Of a stretch of DNA of 15,810 nt, positions 1 to 7,574 are shown one piece after another; the first letter of the stretch is position 1; the number at the start of each line of letters is the position of its first letter. A program made the position numbers and the translations under genes. The notes beneath the pieces were generated by a model. It saw nothing but the letters and a program-made list of their open reading frames with translations, searched no databases and had not been told where the DNA came from. Location: positions 1 through 15,810 of the forward strand of contig WRLZ01000004.1 of assembly GCA_009777365.1 (NCBI GenBank), in the 5' to 3' direction. This stretch comes from Candidatus Saccharimonadota bacterium (GTDB taxonomy: Bacteria; Patescibacteriota; Saccharimonadia; Saccharimonadales; Saccharimonadaceae).

Positions 1-1
1 G

Positions 2-490
2 ATACGGGCCGAGTGGGACAGGTTTGTAGAGGCTTATGAGAGGACGATGCCTCTTTATGAGGAGATGGTGCCGGTGTTTTCGGCTTGGCATCAGTATATG
101 ACGAATCAGAACGCATTGCCCTCATCAATACGGGATATTGTGGCCGATGATTATACGCGAGCGGCGCGGCCTTTGGTGGATAGCGGCCATGAGGTTTTGA
201 GGAAGTATGGGGAGCAGTGGGCGGAGCTTTCGACTAAGCGTTGGGAGGCTTGGGTGGCCTTTGATAATGCGAGCATTCGGGACTCGAACTATAGTGCGCT
301 TAGAGATGCGTACAATGCGGCGGACAGGGCGAGGGCGGATTTCATTCGAGCCAATAGGCCAGATATGAATACGACTACGGACACGCTTGGGTCGAATCTC
401 AGGGATAGCGAGTTTAATTTGGGCAGGTTTATTAATGATGCAATGAGTACGGCGTATGGCAGATACCTGGAGAATGAGTTTTTGAGGTAA
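2..490 (+). CDS. Hypothetical helical protein, 5' end cut by window edge
   Basis: The reading frame is open from base 2 and ends with TAA at 488-490, so the true start probably lies outside the window; the first internal ATG is at 47. The visible 160 or so residues are charged and rich in Glu, Arg, Ala and aromatic residues, with a pattern typical of amphipathic helices. No transmembrane segment, signal peptide or catalytic motif is visible. The next gene starts 4 bp after the stop, and its ribosome-binding site (GAGG, 484-487) lies inside this gene, so the two are likely co-transcribed and translationally coupled. That places it in the secretion cluster, but I do not recognise the family. 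A soluble cytoplasmic or exported accessory protein are both possible. Confidence 0.75.
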   Translation: MRAEWDRFVEAYERTMPLYEEMVPVFSAWHQYMTNQNALPSSIRDIVADDYTRAARPLVDSGHEVLRKYGEQWAELSTKRWEAWVAFDNASIRDSNYSALRDAYNAADRARADFIRANRPDMNTTTDTLGSNLRDSEFNLGRFINDAMSTAYGRYLENEFLR

Positions 491-494
491 GGTA

Positions 495-3032
495 ATGGGT
501 CAGCTTGATAATATGCAAGGAGAATTGGAAGAAAGGCCTTCGCTAGAGGAACAGCTAGCGAAGGCTCCGGTTCCTTTGGAGCCTTTGGGAACGGCAGGGA
601 ATGAGGGGATGGCACAGCCATCCTCGGTGGTGCCTCAGCAGGTGGAGCAGGCGGCAGTACAACAATCGGCGGGGCAATTAGGGCAAGGTCAAGCGATGAT
701 GCAACCACAACAACAGCAGGCACAGCCGACAGGGAAGAACACAGTAGAGAAGCCAAAGAAGAAAAAGAAATGGATTGGTAAAATTATATTGATCTTGCTC
801 CTAGGCGGGATCTTGTTTTTGGTTACTAAGATTTGGGTGATTCCGTATTTTGAACAAAGAGCTTTTGAGCGAGACCAGGCACAGCATGAGCGATTTATGA
901 TGCCGACGGCTTTCGATTTGATAAAAGAGGACTTCCAGGACGGGAAGATAAGCGCGGATGAATACGTGAGACAATTAACATTTGCGACCTTTAGTGTGGG
1001 AGAATTGGATGCGCGGTATGTGAATGATTCGTTGGCGCCAGAACCGACGTTAGATATTATAGAAATAGCTGAAGAATTTGAAGGCCGATTGAGTGACGAG
1101 ACGATAGAGTTGTTGGCTGATATTTATTTTCCCCAAATATCATTTGAAGACGGAGATGGGGGTACGGCGGGAGTTTTGGACAAAACTTGGCTAACGCAGA
1201 ACGTCAGCGCCGCTGAAAATACGATTGTAAAAAACCTGAATAAAGTTGTGTTGTCGGAGAGCAGGAAGTTTATAGTTTTCTACACGGATGCGGGAGATGA
1301 TAGAATCAGCGATTCGGTTGCCCAGAGAACAGCCGATCAGCTAGACAAGAACATGGAGAGCATGAGGACGCAGTTTGGTTTGGAGTTTGGGTGGCGGGGG
1401 AATTATATTGGAGAGGGAGATTCGTATAGGCACCAGAGGAGATTGGTGGCGAGAACGCTTGGGGTTAGCGAGTCGGAAGCGGAGAATATAATAGACAACG
1501 CGATGCCAATTTATATTATGAATCCGAGAGGCGAGAATGGTTCGGGTATGGCGTATCATACGAGTATATCCGATTTGGGTTGGTTTATGCAGCAATTGAA
1601 AAAGGTGTTTTCGAGGAGCCCAGGGCGTGTTCCTATTTACCCGCATATTGTTATACGTCCGCAGTTTATGGACGAAACTATGCTGCTTGATTTCATTGTG
1701 GCGCATGAATTGGCGCATAATTATCAGCTTAATTATTGTAGAGATAATGGGATATCGTCAGGGCCAGGATGTCCGTCGGATTTATTTACAAGCGAGACTT
1801 GGGCAAATTATGTGGCGGCGGAGATTACGGAGGTGACGTTACCGAGGCGTTTCCTTGGGATATTTGGCGGGGATATGGAGGAGGGTGGATTTTTCTCGAA
1901 CCGTTGGGCGACTAGTTATACCGTAAGGAGCAAAGAATATTTAGCCGACGCGAGGTTTAGGGGATATGCGAACTTTGCTTGGGCGAAGGCTTACGTAGAC
2001 AATGTTCCGAATGGGAAAGATTATTTTTTGCAAGCGCTCAGGTTTAGTACACACGACGAAGCATTGAGTTTTATGTACGACAAAGCCGGGAGTAATTGGA
2101 GAAACGTTATGTTGGATTTAGCAGAGAAGAACGTGACGAACGAGTGGGGAAACGATGCGTATAATTCGTTTTATTTGCCGCCGCCGAGAGGCGAGTTGTG
2201 TACGGATTCATGTATCGTCAATGGGTCGGCGCCGAAAACCGCGATACATTATTATTACCTGAATATTTCGGACTTTAATACGAACTATGAATTTAAAGTG
2301 AGCATTTCAGCATTGAGCAGTATGGGGGTGGTGTTGATTGGCGGGAAAGGCGAAAATTATACGACTATCACGAGAGGGTTTGGAGACTTGGAGTTTGATC
2401 CACATGATTATAGCGACTATGATGAGTTGATTATAGGGTTGGCGAACACCGGGTTTGACGCAGGAGAAGGGCCTTTCTTCCCGTATTGGATTAGGGTGGA
2501 GAATGAAGATTTGACGGAGTTGATCGGAGAGGCGGAGCTTGGCGGTGAGTTTTTGTGGATGGACGGAAATTGTATTACGATTGATGTTCGCGGAACGGCG
2601 GATATGGCAAGGCAATTATTTATGATTTCGCAGGGGGTTGATGTGCGGGATGGTAGCGAGTTTGGTGATGCTTTGCAGAATATCGTGGATGGGATCGGGG
2701 AGTTGTTTGGCGACGTAGCGGAAGGATTTAGCATAGCTTCGCGAGATGTTCGGCGAGTTAGGGTTTGTGTGTTGCCGATTGCTAGCGACGTATCGAACGA
2801 TGAATTGCACAGGAGGTTGCCGAGTATGTTGGGGATTAGAGGAATAAGGATGACGCTTTTTGACAGTGCTATGGACGGGGTGCAGATTCAGGTGGTTGGC
2901 GGGATAACATTGAATGGCTTTGGGCAATATTACTCGCTAATAACAGAGCCGAGTGGAGAGAGGGTGTTGTTTAGTATGGATGTGGAATATACGGAGCATC
3001 TGATGCGGCAGGTTGTAAGAAGAAGATTTTGA
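495..3032 (+). CDS. Membrane-anchored putative gluzincin-type metalloprotease, 845 aa
   Basis: Residues 1-90 are a Gln/Pro-rich, low-complexity cytoplasmic tail ending in a Lys-rich stretch (87-92). A single transmembrane helix follows at about 95-114, and the remaining 730 or so residues are predicted to be outside the membrane (positive-inside rule). The outer part contains HELAH at residues 404-408, the HExxH zinc signature, followed by Glu434 in a SETWANY context. HExxH plus a downstream Glu is the gluzincin arrangement: His404, His408 and Glu434 would bind zinc and Glu405 would be the catalytic base. The C-terminal 270 residues look beta-rich with a CTDSC cysteine pair and could be a binding domain. 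The start has a good GAGG ribosome-binding site 7 bp upstream. It lies directly before the prgI/virB4 block, so a role in processing surface or secreted proteins of that system is plausible but inferred. The exact peptidase family is not recognised. Confidence 0.8.
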   Translation: MGQLDNMQGELEERPSLEEQLAKAPVPLEPLGTAGNEGMAQPSSVVPQQVEQAAVQQSAGQLGQGQAMMQPQQQQAQPTGKNTVEKPKKKKKWIGKIILILLLGGILFLVTKIWVIPYFEQRAFERDQAQHERFMMPTAFDLIKEDFQDGKISADEYVRQLTFATFSVGELDARYVNDSLAPEPTLDIIEIAEEFEGRLSDETIELLADIYFPQISFEDGDGGTAGVLDKTWLTQNVSAAENTIVKNLNKVVLSESRKFIVFYTDAGDDRISDSVAQRTADQLDKNMESMRTQFGLEFGWRGNYIGEGDSYRHQRRLVARTLGVSESEAENIIDNAMPIYIMNPRGENGSGMAYHTSISDLGWFMQQLKKVFSRSPGRVPIYPHIVIRPQFMDETMLLDFIVAHELAHNYQLNYCRDNGISSGPGCPSDLFTSETWANYVAAEITEVTLPRRFLGIFGGDMEEGGFFSNRWATSYTVRSKEYLADARFRGYANFAWAKAYVDNVPNGKDYFLQALRFSTHDEALSFMYDKAGSNWRNVMLDLAEKNVTNEWGNDAYNSFYLPPPRGELCTDSCIVNGSAPKTAIHYYYLNISDFNTNYEFKVSISALSSMGVVLIGGKGENYTTITRGFGDLEFDPHDYSDYDELIIGLANTGFDAGEGPFFPYWIRVENEDLTELIGEAELGGEFLWMDGNCITIDVRGTADMARQLFMISQGVDVRDGSEFGDALQNIVDGIGELFGDVAEGFSIASRDVRRVRVCVLPIASDVSNDELHRRLPSMLGIRGIRMTLFDSAMDGVQIQVVGGITLNGFGQYYSLITEPSGERVLFSMDVEYTEHLMRQVVRRRF

Positions 3033-3333
3033 TGAAATTGCTTGACTTTTCATTTAAGGCGGCCAACGTAGCTTGAAAATTGTGATTTCCAAGCTACTCC
3101 TAAAGGGCCTTTGGCGCTAGCGTTTCGGCGGCTTAGCTAAGCTTTTCATGGAGCCTTTTAAGGGGTCTAACGGCGCTTCGCTAAGCTCTCATGGGGTCTT
3201 TACTAAAGGGCCTAACGGCGCTTACGTGGAGTGTGATTTCCAAGTTGCTACTAAAGGGCCTAACGGCGCTTACGTGGAGTGTGATTTCCAAGTTGCTACT
3301 AAAGGGCCTACGCTTACGCTTCGGCGGCTTCGC
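3033..3333. other. Non-coding repeat-rich spacer before the prgI operon
   Basis: No convincing gene is seen here. The stretch holds the 48-bp tandem repeats described separately, plus degenerate relatives: 3081-3110 matches the second half of the unit joined to the start of the next, and 3155-3180 resembles the opening of the unit. A perfect 12-bp palindrome, GCTTAGCTAAGC, lies at 3131-3142. The open frames that cross it exist because 48 is a multiple of 3. No clear intrinsic terminator follows the stop of the preceding gene. Confidence 0.7.
3202..3310. repeat. 48-bp perfect tandem repeat, 2.3 copies
   Basis: Copies at 3202-3249 and 3250-3297 are identical, and a third, truncated copy (13 bp) runs 3298-3310. 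The unit begins ACTAAAGGGCC and ends CCAAGTTGCT. Complete identity suggests recent duplication or ongoing slippage. The array ends 23 bp before the first -35 hexamer of the twin promoter, so it could affect transcription of the prgI operon, be a site for a DNA-binding protein, or be a neutral expanding repeat. Confidence 0.95.
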
Positions 3334-3372
3334 TTGACAAATTTGACAAAGTGTGCTATACTGTAGTATAAT
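3334..3372 (+). promoter_or_regulatory. Two interleaved sigma70-type promoters
   Basis: Promoter 1 has TTGACA at 3334-3339, a 17-bp spacer and TATACT at 3357-3362 with an extended -10 TGC (3354-3356). Promoter 2 has TTGACA at 3343-3348, an 18-bp spacer and TATAAT at 3367-3372, followed by G-GGGGTA. Both -35 boxes match the consensus perfectly. They are 9 bp apart, so only one polymerase can bind at a time. They should drive the prgI-like, virB4-N-like and virB4-like genes. Confidence 0.85.
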
Positions 3373-3374
3373 GG

Positions 3375-3387
3375 GGGTAATATACCC
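3375..3387. promoter_or_regulatory. Short inverted repeat at the predicted start site
   Basis: GGGTA (3375-3379) and TACCC (3383-3387) form a perfect inverted repeat around ATA. It covers the expected start point of promoter 2, near A3379. It could be an operator half-site pair or a small 5' hairpin; there is nothing to identify a regulator. Confidence 0.4.
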
Positions 3388-3420
3388 GTGGGGTTTTGTG
3401 GAGAAAAGTCCTGTTAGCGC

Positions 3421-3449
3421 TTGCAATTTGGAATGATTTGGGTTATTCT
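3421..3449 (+). promoter_or_regulatory. Possible third, weaker promoter giving a leaderless prgI transcript
   Basis: TTGCAA (3421-3426), a 17-bp spacer and TATTCT (3444-3449) each match the consensus at 4 of 6 positions. The prgI ATG at 3458 lies only 9 bp after the -10 box, so a transcript from here would have almost no leader. No Shine-Dalgarno sequence precedes that ATG, which fits leaderless translation. Both hexamers are imperfect, so this is tentative. Confidence 0.35.
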
Positions 3450-3457
3450 TAATATAT

Positions 3458-4201
3458 ATGTCAAACTATAAGGTTCCGCAAGACGTTGAGGCGGATGATA
3501 AGGTTTTAGGACCGCTGTCATTTCGGCAATTTCTATACCTTGGGATTGTGGCGGCGTGTATCGGAATTTCGATTCCATTAGCGAATATTGCTTTGCCGCT
3601 TGGGTTGATACTTTTGCCGGTGATTTTGCTGTTTGGAGCTTTGGCGTTGCCGCTACGAAAAGATCAGCCGATGGAGACGTATTTGGCGGCGTTGATTCAG
3701 TTTATTTTGAAGCCGCACAAACGAATTTGGGATCAGGAGATCGAGGAGGCGACGTTGATTATTGATGCGACGAAGCAGGAGGGTGTGGCGAGAACGAAGA
3801 ATATGAGCGCGATTGAGGCGAAGCAGCGGCTGAGCTATCTTTCGGCACTGGTGGATACGCCGAATATCAATAATTTTCGAGATGATTTTTATGCCGAGGC
3901 GATCTATGCGACGGATATTTTGGATCCGAATGCGTCTTATATACGACTCGAGAGCAAGCTTTCAAACGTTGATCGCGAGCAGAAAGAGTTGGCTATTGCG
4001 AAAATGAAGAGGTTCCTGAGCAATAATAGGCCGCCGGAAGCAGCTACGCCAGCACCGAGGGTAAGCGGTAGGATAATTAACCCGACGGGTGATGTTTCTA
4101 ACGCTTCGCTCACTGCGTCGGACTATCATGATAGTGATTTGCCGATTTCGGTTATTGAGCAAAGATTAAATCAAAAGCAGGGGGAATATGGACAACAATA
4201 G
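3458..4201 (+). CDS. PrgI-family (VirB3-like) membrane protein of a type IV secretion system
   Basis: The N-terminus (YKVPQDVEADDKVLGPLSFRQ) is typical of the PrgI family of Gram-positive conjugation systems: a short polar lead, then two transmembrane helices at about 25-43 and 46-64, then a basic cytoplasmic stretch (LPLRKDQPMETYL). PrgI proteins are considered VirB3-like partners of the VirB4 ATPase at the inner face of the channel. At 247 residues this one is longer than minimal members of about 120; the extra C-terminal half is hydrophilic with a Pro/Ala-rich patch near 190-200 and is probably a cytoplasmic tail. The ATG has no Shine-Dalgarno sequence. The next gene starts inside it (14-bp overlap), indicating coupled translation. 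The family call is firm; the job of the tail is unknown. Confidence 0.85.
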   Translation: MSNYKVPQDVEADDKVLGPLSFRQFLYLGIVAACIGISIPLANIALPLGLILLPVILLFGALALPLRKDQPMETYLAALIQFILKPHKRIWDQEIEEATLIIDATKQEGVARTKNMSAIEAKQRLSYLSALVDTPNINNFRDDFYAEAIYATDILDPNASYIRLESKLSNVDREQKELAIAKMKRFLSNNRPPEAATPAPRVSGRIINPTGDVSNASLTASDYHDSDLPISVIEQRLNQKQGEYGQQ

Positions 4202-5648
4202 ACAATCTACACCTACGGGTCAACCAGCGGCAGGGCAAGCTAGTCCAGCTCAAAATACGCAAACGATGCCACAACCAGTGCCAGCGGCGCCGACTTTTGC
4301 AGTTCCAGCGCCTGCTCCTATGCCCGCTCCTGTTCCGCAACCGGTAGCGCCGCAGATTCCTGTTAGTCCGCAAGTAGCGCCTAGCCAGCCGCAACCCGTT
4401 CAGGCGCCAGTGCTAGATCTCCCGACCATGCCGCCAACTATGCCTATTCCTGCACCAGCTCCCGTGGCGGCGCCAGCAATGAATCCTCTTCAGACATCAA
4501 TGCCGGAGCAACAAGCGCCAGTGCCACAACCTCAACCAGTAGTACCACAACCAACACTAATTTCTCAACCAGCTACGCCACAAAAGGCTGAGCAAGAAGG
4601 TAAAGAGGGAAAGGCTTCTTGGGCACCAAGGTCGATTTTTGACCAATTCAAAAATTCGGCCAAGAGTCAGGATACTAAGAAAAATATTGCGACTAATCCG
4701 TTTTATAGCGGAAATGCGCCGGCGAAGAATAAGTTGGTGCAAGATTTGGATGCGGAATTGGAGTCAGCGAAGGTGAATGAGGATGCGAAATGGCAAATGC
4801 AACAACAGCCAGCACCAGCGCCACAGCCAGTAGTAAATACGACTCAGCAGATCATGCCGACGCCGACCCAAGCGAGGCCAACGAATGAGCAAATTGTTTC
4901 AAGCCAACAGGATACTGGGTTTGCGCCAGCGCAGATTGCTGCGCCGAGGAAGACTATAAAGCGGACTAAGGTTAGTACGACGCAGAACTCTCTACAGATT
5001 GCAGAGGTTCGCGATAATATGTTGATCATGAAAGATGGAAGCTTTCGCGCGGTGATTGCGTGTAAGGCGATTAACTTTGACTTGATGAATAGCGAGGAAA
5101 GGGAGGCGATTGAGTATTCGTATCAGAATTTCCTAAACTCGCTGAACTTTGATGTGCAGATTTTGGTGCGAAGTCAGAAGATTGATATTGCACCGTATCT
5201 CGATAAGCTTGTGAATCTGAGGCGGAATGAGGAGAATATGCTTCTTGGGGTGCTTATGGATGACTATATTGCCTTTATCGATGCGCTTAGTCGAGAGGCG
5301 AATATTATGAGCAAGTCGTTTTTCGTGGTGGTGAATTATTATCCAATCGATACGAATGTGAATGTGAAAGATCAGGGGAAGAATTTCTTCAAGAGGCTTT
5401 TCTCGATCAATAACCAGTCGGTGTTTAAGATTGATCAGCGAACATATAATGAAGGTATGAGCAAGATTAGCGATAGGTGCGACGCGGTGCTTTCGGGGCT
5501 TTATCAGACGGGGATTCAGTGCACGAGGCTGAAGACCAAGGAGTTGGCGGCGCTGTTTTATGATTTTTATAACCCGGATATTTCGATTCGTGAGCCGCTA
5601 GGTAACTTCGCCGACACGACAACACTTTATACAGGAAAGGGGAAATAA
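4188..5648 (+). CDS. VirB4 N-terminal-domain-like (TraC-type) protein with long proline-rich tail
   Basis: Residues 1 to about 135 are extremely rich in Pro, Ala and Gln and surely disordered. A mixed-charge segment follows (about 140-200), then a second Pro/Gln-rich patch (about 205-255). The folded part, about 266-486, contains EVRDNMLIMKDGSFRAVI and a YQNFLNSLNFDVQILVRSQ stretch, which resemble the N-terminal domain of VirB4/TraC/CagE ATPases. No Walker A or B motif is present, so it is not an ATPase itself. It starts within the prgI-like gene with AGGGGG just upstream and ends 4 bp before the VirB4-like ATPase gene. The likely role is a structural partner that docks the ATPase to the membrane complex. 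It is either a split-off piece or a paralogue of the VirB4 N-terminal domain. Confidence 0.75.
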   Translation: MDNNRQSTPTGQPAAGQASPAQNTQTMPQPVPAAPTFAVPAPAPMPAPVPQPVAPQIPVSPQVAPSQPQPVQAPVLDLPTMPPTMPIPAPAPVAAPAMNPLQTSMPEQQAPVPQPQPVVPQPTLISQPATPQKAEQEGKEGKASWAPRSIFDQFKNSAKSQDTKKNIATNPFYSGNAPAKNKLVQDLDAELESAKVNEDAKWQMQQQPAPAPQPVVNTTQQIMPTPTQARPTNEQIVSSQQDTGFAPAQIAAPRKTIKRTKVSTTQNSLQIAEVRDNMLIMKDGSFRAVIACKAINFDLMNSEEREAIEYSYQNFLNSLNFDVQILVRSQKIDIAPYLDKLVNLRRNEENMLLGVLMDDYIAFIDALSREANIMSKSFFVVVNYYPIDTNVNVKDQGKNFFKRLFSINNQSVFKIDQRTYNEGMSKISDRCDAVLSGLYQTGIQCTRLKTKELAALFYDFYNPDISIREPLGNFADTTTLYTGKGK

Positions 5649-5652
5649 ATAG

Positions 5653-7461
5653 ATGGCTAAGAAGTCAAAAGAAGCGCCAACAGTAGAAGAGCAGAATATG
5701 CTGGATCAGGGGATGGTTTCCTTGCAGGACTTGATTGCGCCAAGCTCGATGGAAATAAAGAGCAACTACTTTATGATGGGAACCAAATATGGGCGAACGC
5801 TTTATGTTTATGGATACCCTAGGTCGCTCTATACCGGATGGATGAGCGCGATTATCAATCTTGATGAAGTTTTGGATATTTCGATGTTTGTTTATCCTGT
5901 GGGGAGTGATGTGGTTCTTAAAAATTTGCGGAAGAAGGTGGCGCAACTTGAGGCTTCGTATCAGGTGAATGCAGAGAAGGGTAAGGTGCGTGATCCGGAG
6001 ATTGAGGCGGCGATTGGCGATGCGGAGGAACTTCGAGATCAGCTTCAGGTTGGAGCGGAGAGGTTTTTCCGATTTGGGCTTTATATTACGTTTTATGGAT
6101 CGGGGCTAGAAGAGTTGGAGTTTATTCAGCACAAGATCGAGACGATCCTCGGGCAGCAGATGATATTCTCGAAGGTGGCGAGCGCACAGCAGGAGCAGGG
6201 AATTAACGCGACGGCGCCGCAGATGCTTGATGCGCTGGAAATCCGACACAACATGAGCACGGGTGCGATTTCGACTTCGTTTCCTTTTACTAGTGCGGAC
6301 TTGACGCAGGAGAATGGGATTCTTTATGGCGTGAACATGCACAATAATGGCCTCGTGATCTTTGATAGGTTTACTTTGGAGAATGCCAATATGTGTGTGT
6401 TTGCGAAGTCGGGTGCCGGTAAGTCGTTCACGGTGAAGCTGGAGGCGCTCAGGAGTATGATGATGGGTACGGATATTATTATCATTGACCCGGAAAATGA
6501 GTATGAGAAGCTGAGCGATGCGGTGGATGGGGCGTATATTCGACTTTCGCTTAATTCTTCGGTTCGTATAAATCCGTTTGATTTGCCGCAAGTGTTTGAT
6601 TCTGAAGATGCGGGTGATGCACTTAGAACGAATATTATTACGTTGCATGGACTATTTCGACTGATGATTGGCGGAACGCAGCTTGGGCCGAACGGCGTGG
6701 CGATTCCAGCGCTTTCACCTGTTGAGGAGGCTGATCTTGACCAGGCGCTTATTGACACTTACGCAAGAGCGGGAATTACGAATGATCCATTAACGCACCG
6801 ATCGACACCTCCGACAATGCTTCATCTCTATGATACATTGGCGCACATGGGTGGAAGTGGACCGAGCTTGGCGCAGAGGCTCAAGAAATATACGCTGGGG
6901 ACGTTTGCGGGTATTTTCTCACAGCAGAGCAATATTGATATAAATAATCAGATGGTGGTTTTCAATACGCGCGACCTGGAGGATGCGCTTAGGCCGGTGG
7001 CTATGTATATTATTTTGAATCATGTTTGGAATATTGTGCGGGCAGAGCAGAAGAAACGAATATTAATTATTGATGAGGCGTGGCAGTTGATGCAACATGA
7101 GGACAGCGCAAATTTTATCTATTCTCTAGCAAAAAGAGCGAGAAAATACCATCTTGGGCTTACGACGGTTACGCAGGATGTGGAAGACTTTATGAGTAGC
7201 AAGATGGGAAGGGCGATTGTGGCCAACTCGTCGATTCAGTTCTTGCTTAAGCAGTCGCCGAGTGCGGTGGATATTTTGAGTAATGTGTTTAAGCTGACGG
7301 ACGAAGAGAGAAAGCGACTTTCAAACTTCCCGATTGGGCAGGGGTTATTCTTCGCCGGGCAAAATCATGTGCATATTCAAGTGATCGCTAGTGGTACGGA
7401 AGAGATGCTGGTAACTACGACGCCGGGAACAAATCGAAGACAGATGGAGCAGAGGAATTAA
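5653..7461 (+). CDS. virB4: VirB4/TraC-family type IV secretion ATPase
   Basis: This is a 602-residue protein of normal VirB4/TraC length. An N-terminal VirB4-like domain covers about 25-220, including a helical hairpin rich in Glu near 95-135. The RecA-like ATPase domain follows: Walker A AKSGAGKS at about 251-258 (Lys257), an IIIDPENEYEKL strand that is characteristic of the VirB4/HerA-FtsK group, Walker B ILIIDEAW with Asp474-Glu475, and TTVTQDVEDF with Gln508 as the probable sensor. VirB4 proteins are cytoplasmic, membrane-associated ATPases that power pilus assembly and substrate transfer. The start follows the preceding stop by 4 bp, with GGGGA about 10 bp upstream. A strong terminator lies 22 bp past the stop, so this ends the prgI operon. 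The assignment is firm; whether the system moves DNA or protein cannot be told here. Confidence 0.93.
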   Translation: MAKKSKEAPTVEEQNMLDQGMVSLQDLIAPSSMEIKSNYFMMGTKYGRTLYVYGYPRSLYTGWMSAIINLDEVLDISMFVYPVGSDVVLKNLRKKVAQLEASYQVNAEKGKVRDPEIEAAIGDAEELRDQLQVGAERFFRFGLYITFYGSGLEELEFIQHKIETILGQQMIFSKVASAQQEQGINATAPQMLDALEIRHNMSTGAISTSFPFTSADLTQENGILYGVNMHNNGLVIFDRFTLENANMCVFAKSGAGKSFTVKLEALRSMMMGTDIIIIDPENEYEKLSDAVDGAYIRLSLNSSVRINPFDLPQVFDSEDAGDALRTNIITLHGLFRLMIGGTQLGPNGVAIPALSPVEEADLDQALIDTYARAGITNDPLTHRSTPPTMLHLYDTLAHMGGSGPSLAQRLKKYTLGTFAGIFSQQSNIDINNQMVVFNTRDLEDALRPVAMYIILNHVWNIVRAEQKKRILIIDEAWQLMQHEDSANFIYSLAKRARKYHLGLTTVTQDVEDFMSSKMGRAIVANSSIQFLLKQSPSAVDILSNVFKLTDEERKRLSNFPIGQGLFFAGQNHVHIQVIASGTEEMLVTTTPGTNRRQMEQRN

Positions 7462-7482
7462 TAGGTAAGTAGAATACTGTTT

Positions 7483-7510
7483 AAAAACCCACCTTTCGGG
7501 GTGGGTTTTT
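7483..7510 (+). terminator. Rho-independent terminator after virB4-like gene
   Basis: A perfect 6-bp GC-rich stem, CCCACC (7488-7493) with GGTGGG (7500-7505), has a TTTCGG loop and is followed by TTTTT (7506-7510). AAAAA just upstream (7483-7487) extends the pairing, so it could act in both directions. It separates the prgI operon from the next promoter, which begins 27 bp later. Confidence 0.93.
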
Positions 7511-7521
7511 ACTGGGTGGAG

Positions 7522-7554
7522 TTTTCCACACTATGCTTGAAAATGTGTGGAAAA
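7522..7554. promoter_or_regulatory. 10-bp inverted repeat with DnaA-box-like arms over the promoter
   Basis: TTTTCCACAC (7522-7531) and GTGTGGAAAA (7545-7554) are perfect inverted repeats 13 bp apart. They bracket the -35 box (7537-7542), and the right arm lies in the spacer. Each arm contains TGTGGAAAA or its complement, which differs from the E. coli DnaA box TGTGGATAA at one base and is identical to a 9-mer at 15129-15137. A bound dimer here should repress; the regulator could be DnaA or an unrelated dimeric factor. Confidence 0.6.
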
Positions 7555-7565
7555 TGTGCTATATT
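7537..7565 (+). promoter_or_regulatory. Extended -10 promoter for the large membrane protein operon
   Basis: TTGAAA (7537-7542), a 17-bp spacer and TATATT (7560-7565) with extended TGC (7557-7559). It is followed by T-GGGGTA, whose final A (7572) is at the expected start distance. The ATG at 7575 is 3 bp further on, so the mRNA should be essentially leaderless. The promoter overlaps an upstream in-frame ATG at 7533, which therefore cannot be the start on this transcript. Confidence 0.85.
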
Positions 7566-7574
7566 TGGGGTATC

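Noticed and set aside
289..756. 155-residue - strand frame opposite the first two genes
   Set aside because: It lies fully antisense to two well-supported genes and has the composition of a shadow frame.
3202..3310. CRISPR array
   Set aside because: The 48-bp units abut with no variable spacers and there are no cas genes in the window.
3148..3366. 72-residue frame across the 48-bp repeats with a repeating GAYVECDFQVATKGPN unit
   Set aside because: The unit is a multiple of 3, so repeats keep frames open on both strands; no ribosome-binding site, and the frame runs into the promoter.
3371..3457. In-frame N-terminal extension of the prgI-like gene through TGA at 3434-3436 (as under genetic code 25)
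   Set aside because: TGA ends other genes here, including the ATGA overlap at 10715-10718, and PrgI homologues begin near the ATG at 3458. The 21-codon frame 3371-3436 itself is too short to call.
6106..6648. 180-residue - strand frame opposite the VirB4-like gene
   Set aside because: Arg/His/Ile-rich shadow of a conserved ATPase gene with no ribosome-binding site or recognisable motif.
7533..7574. Upstream ATG as start of the large membrane protein
   Set aside because: It overlaps the -35 and -10 boxes, so the mRNA would not include it; the ATG at 7575 fits the promoter geometry.
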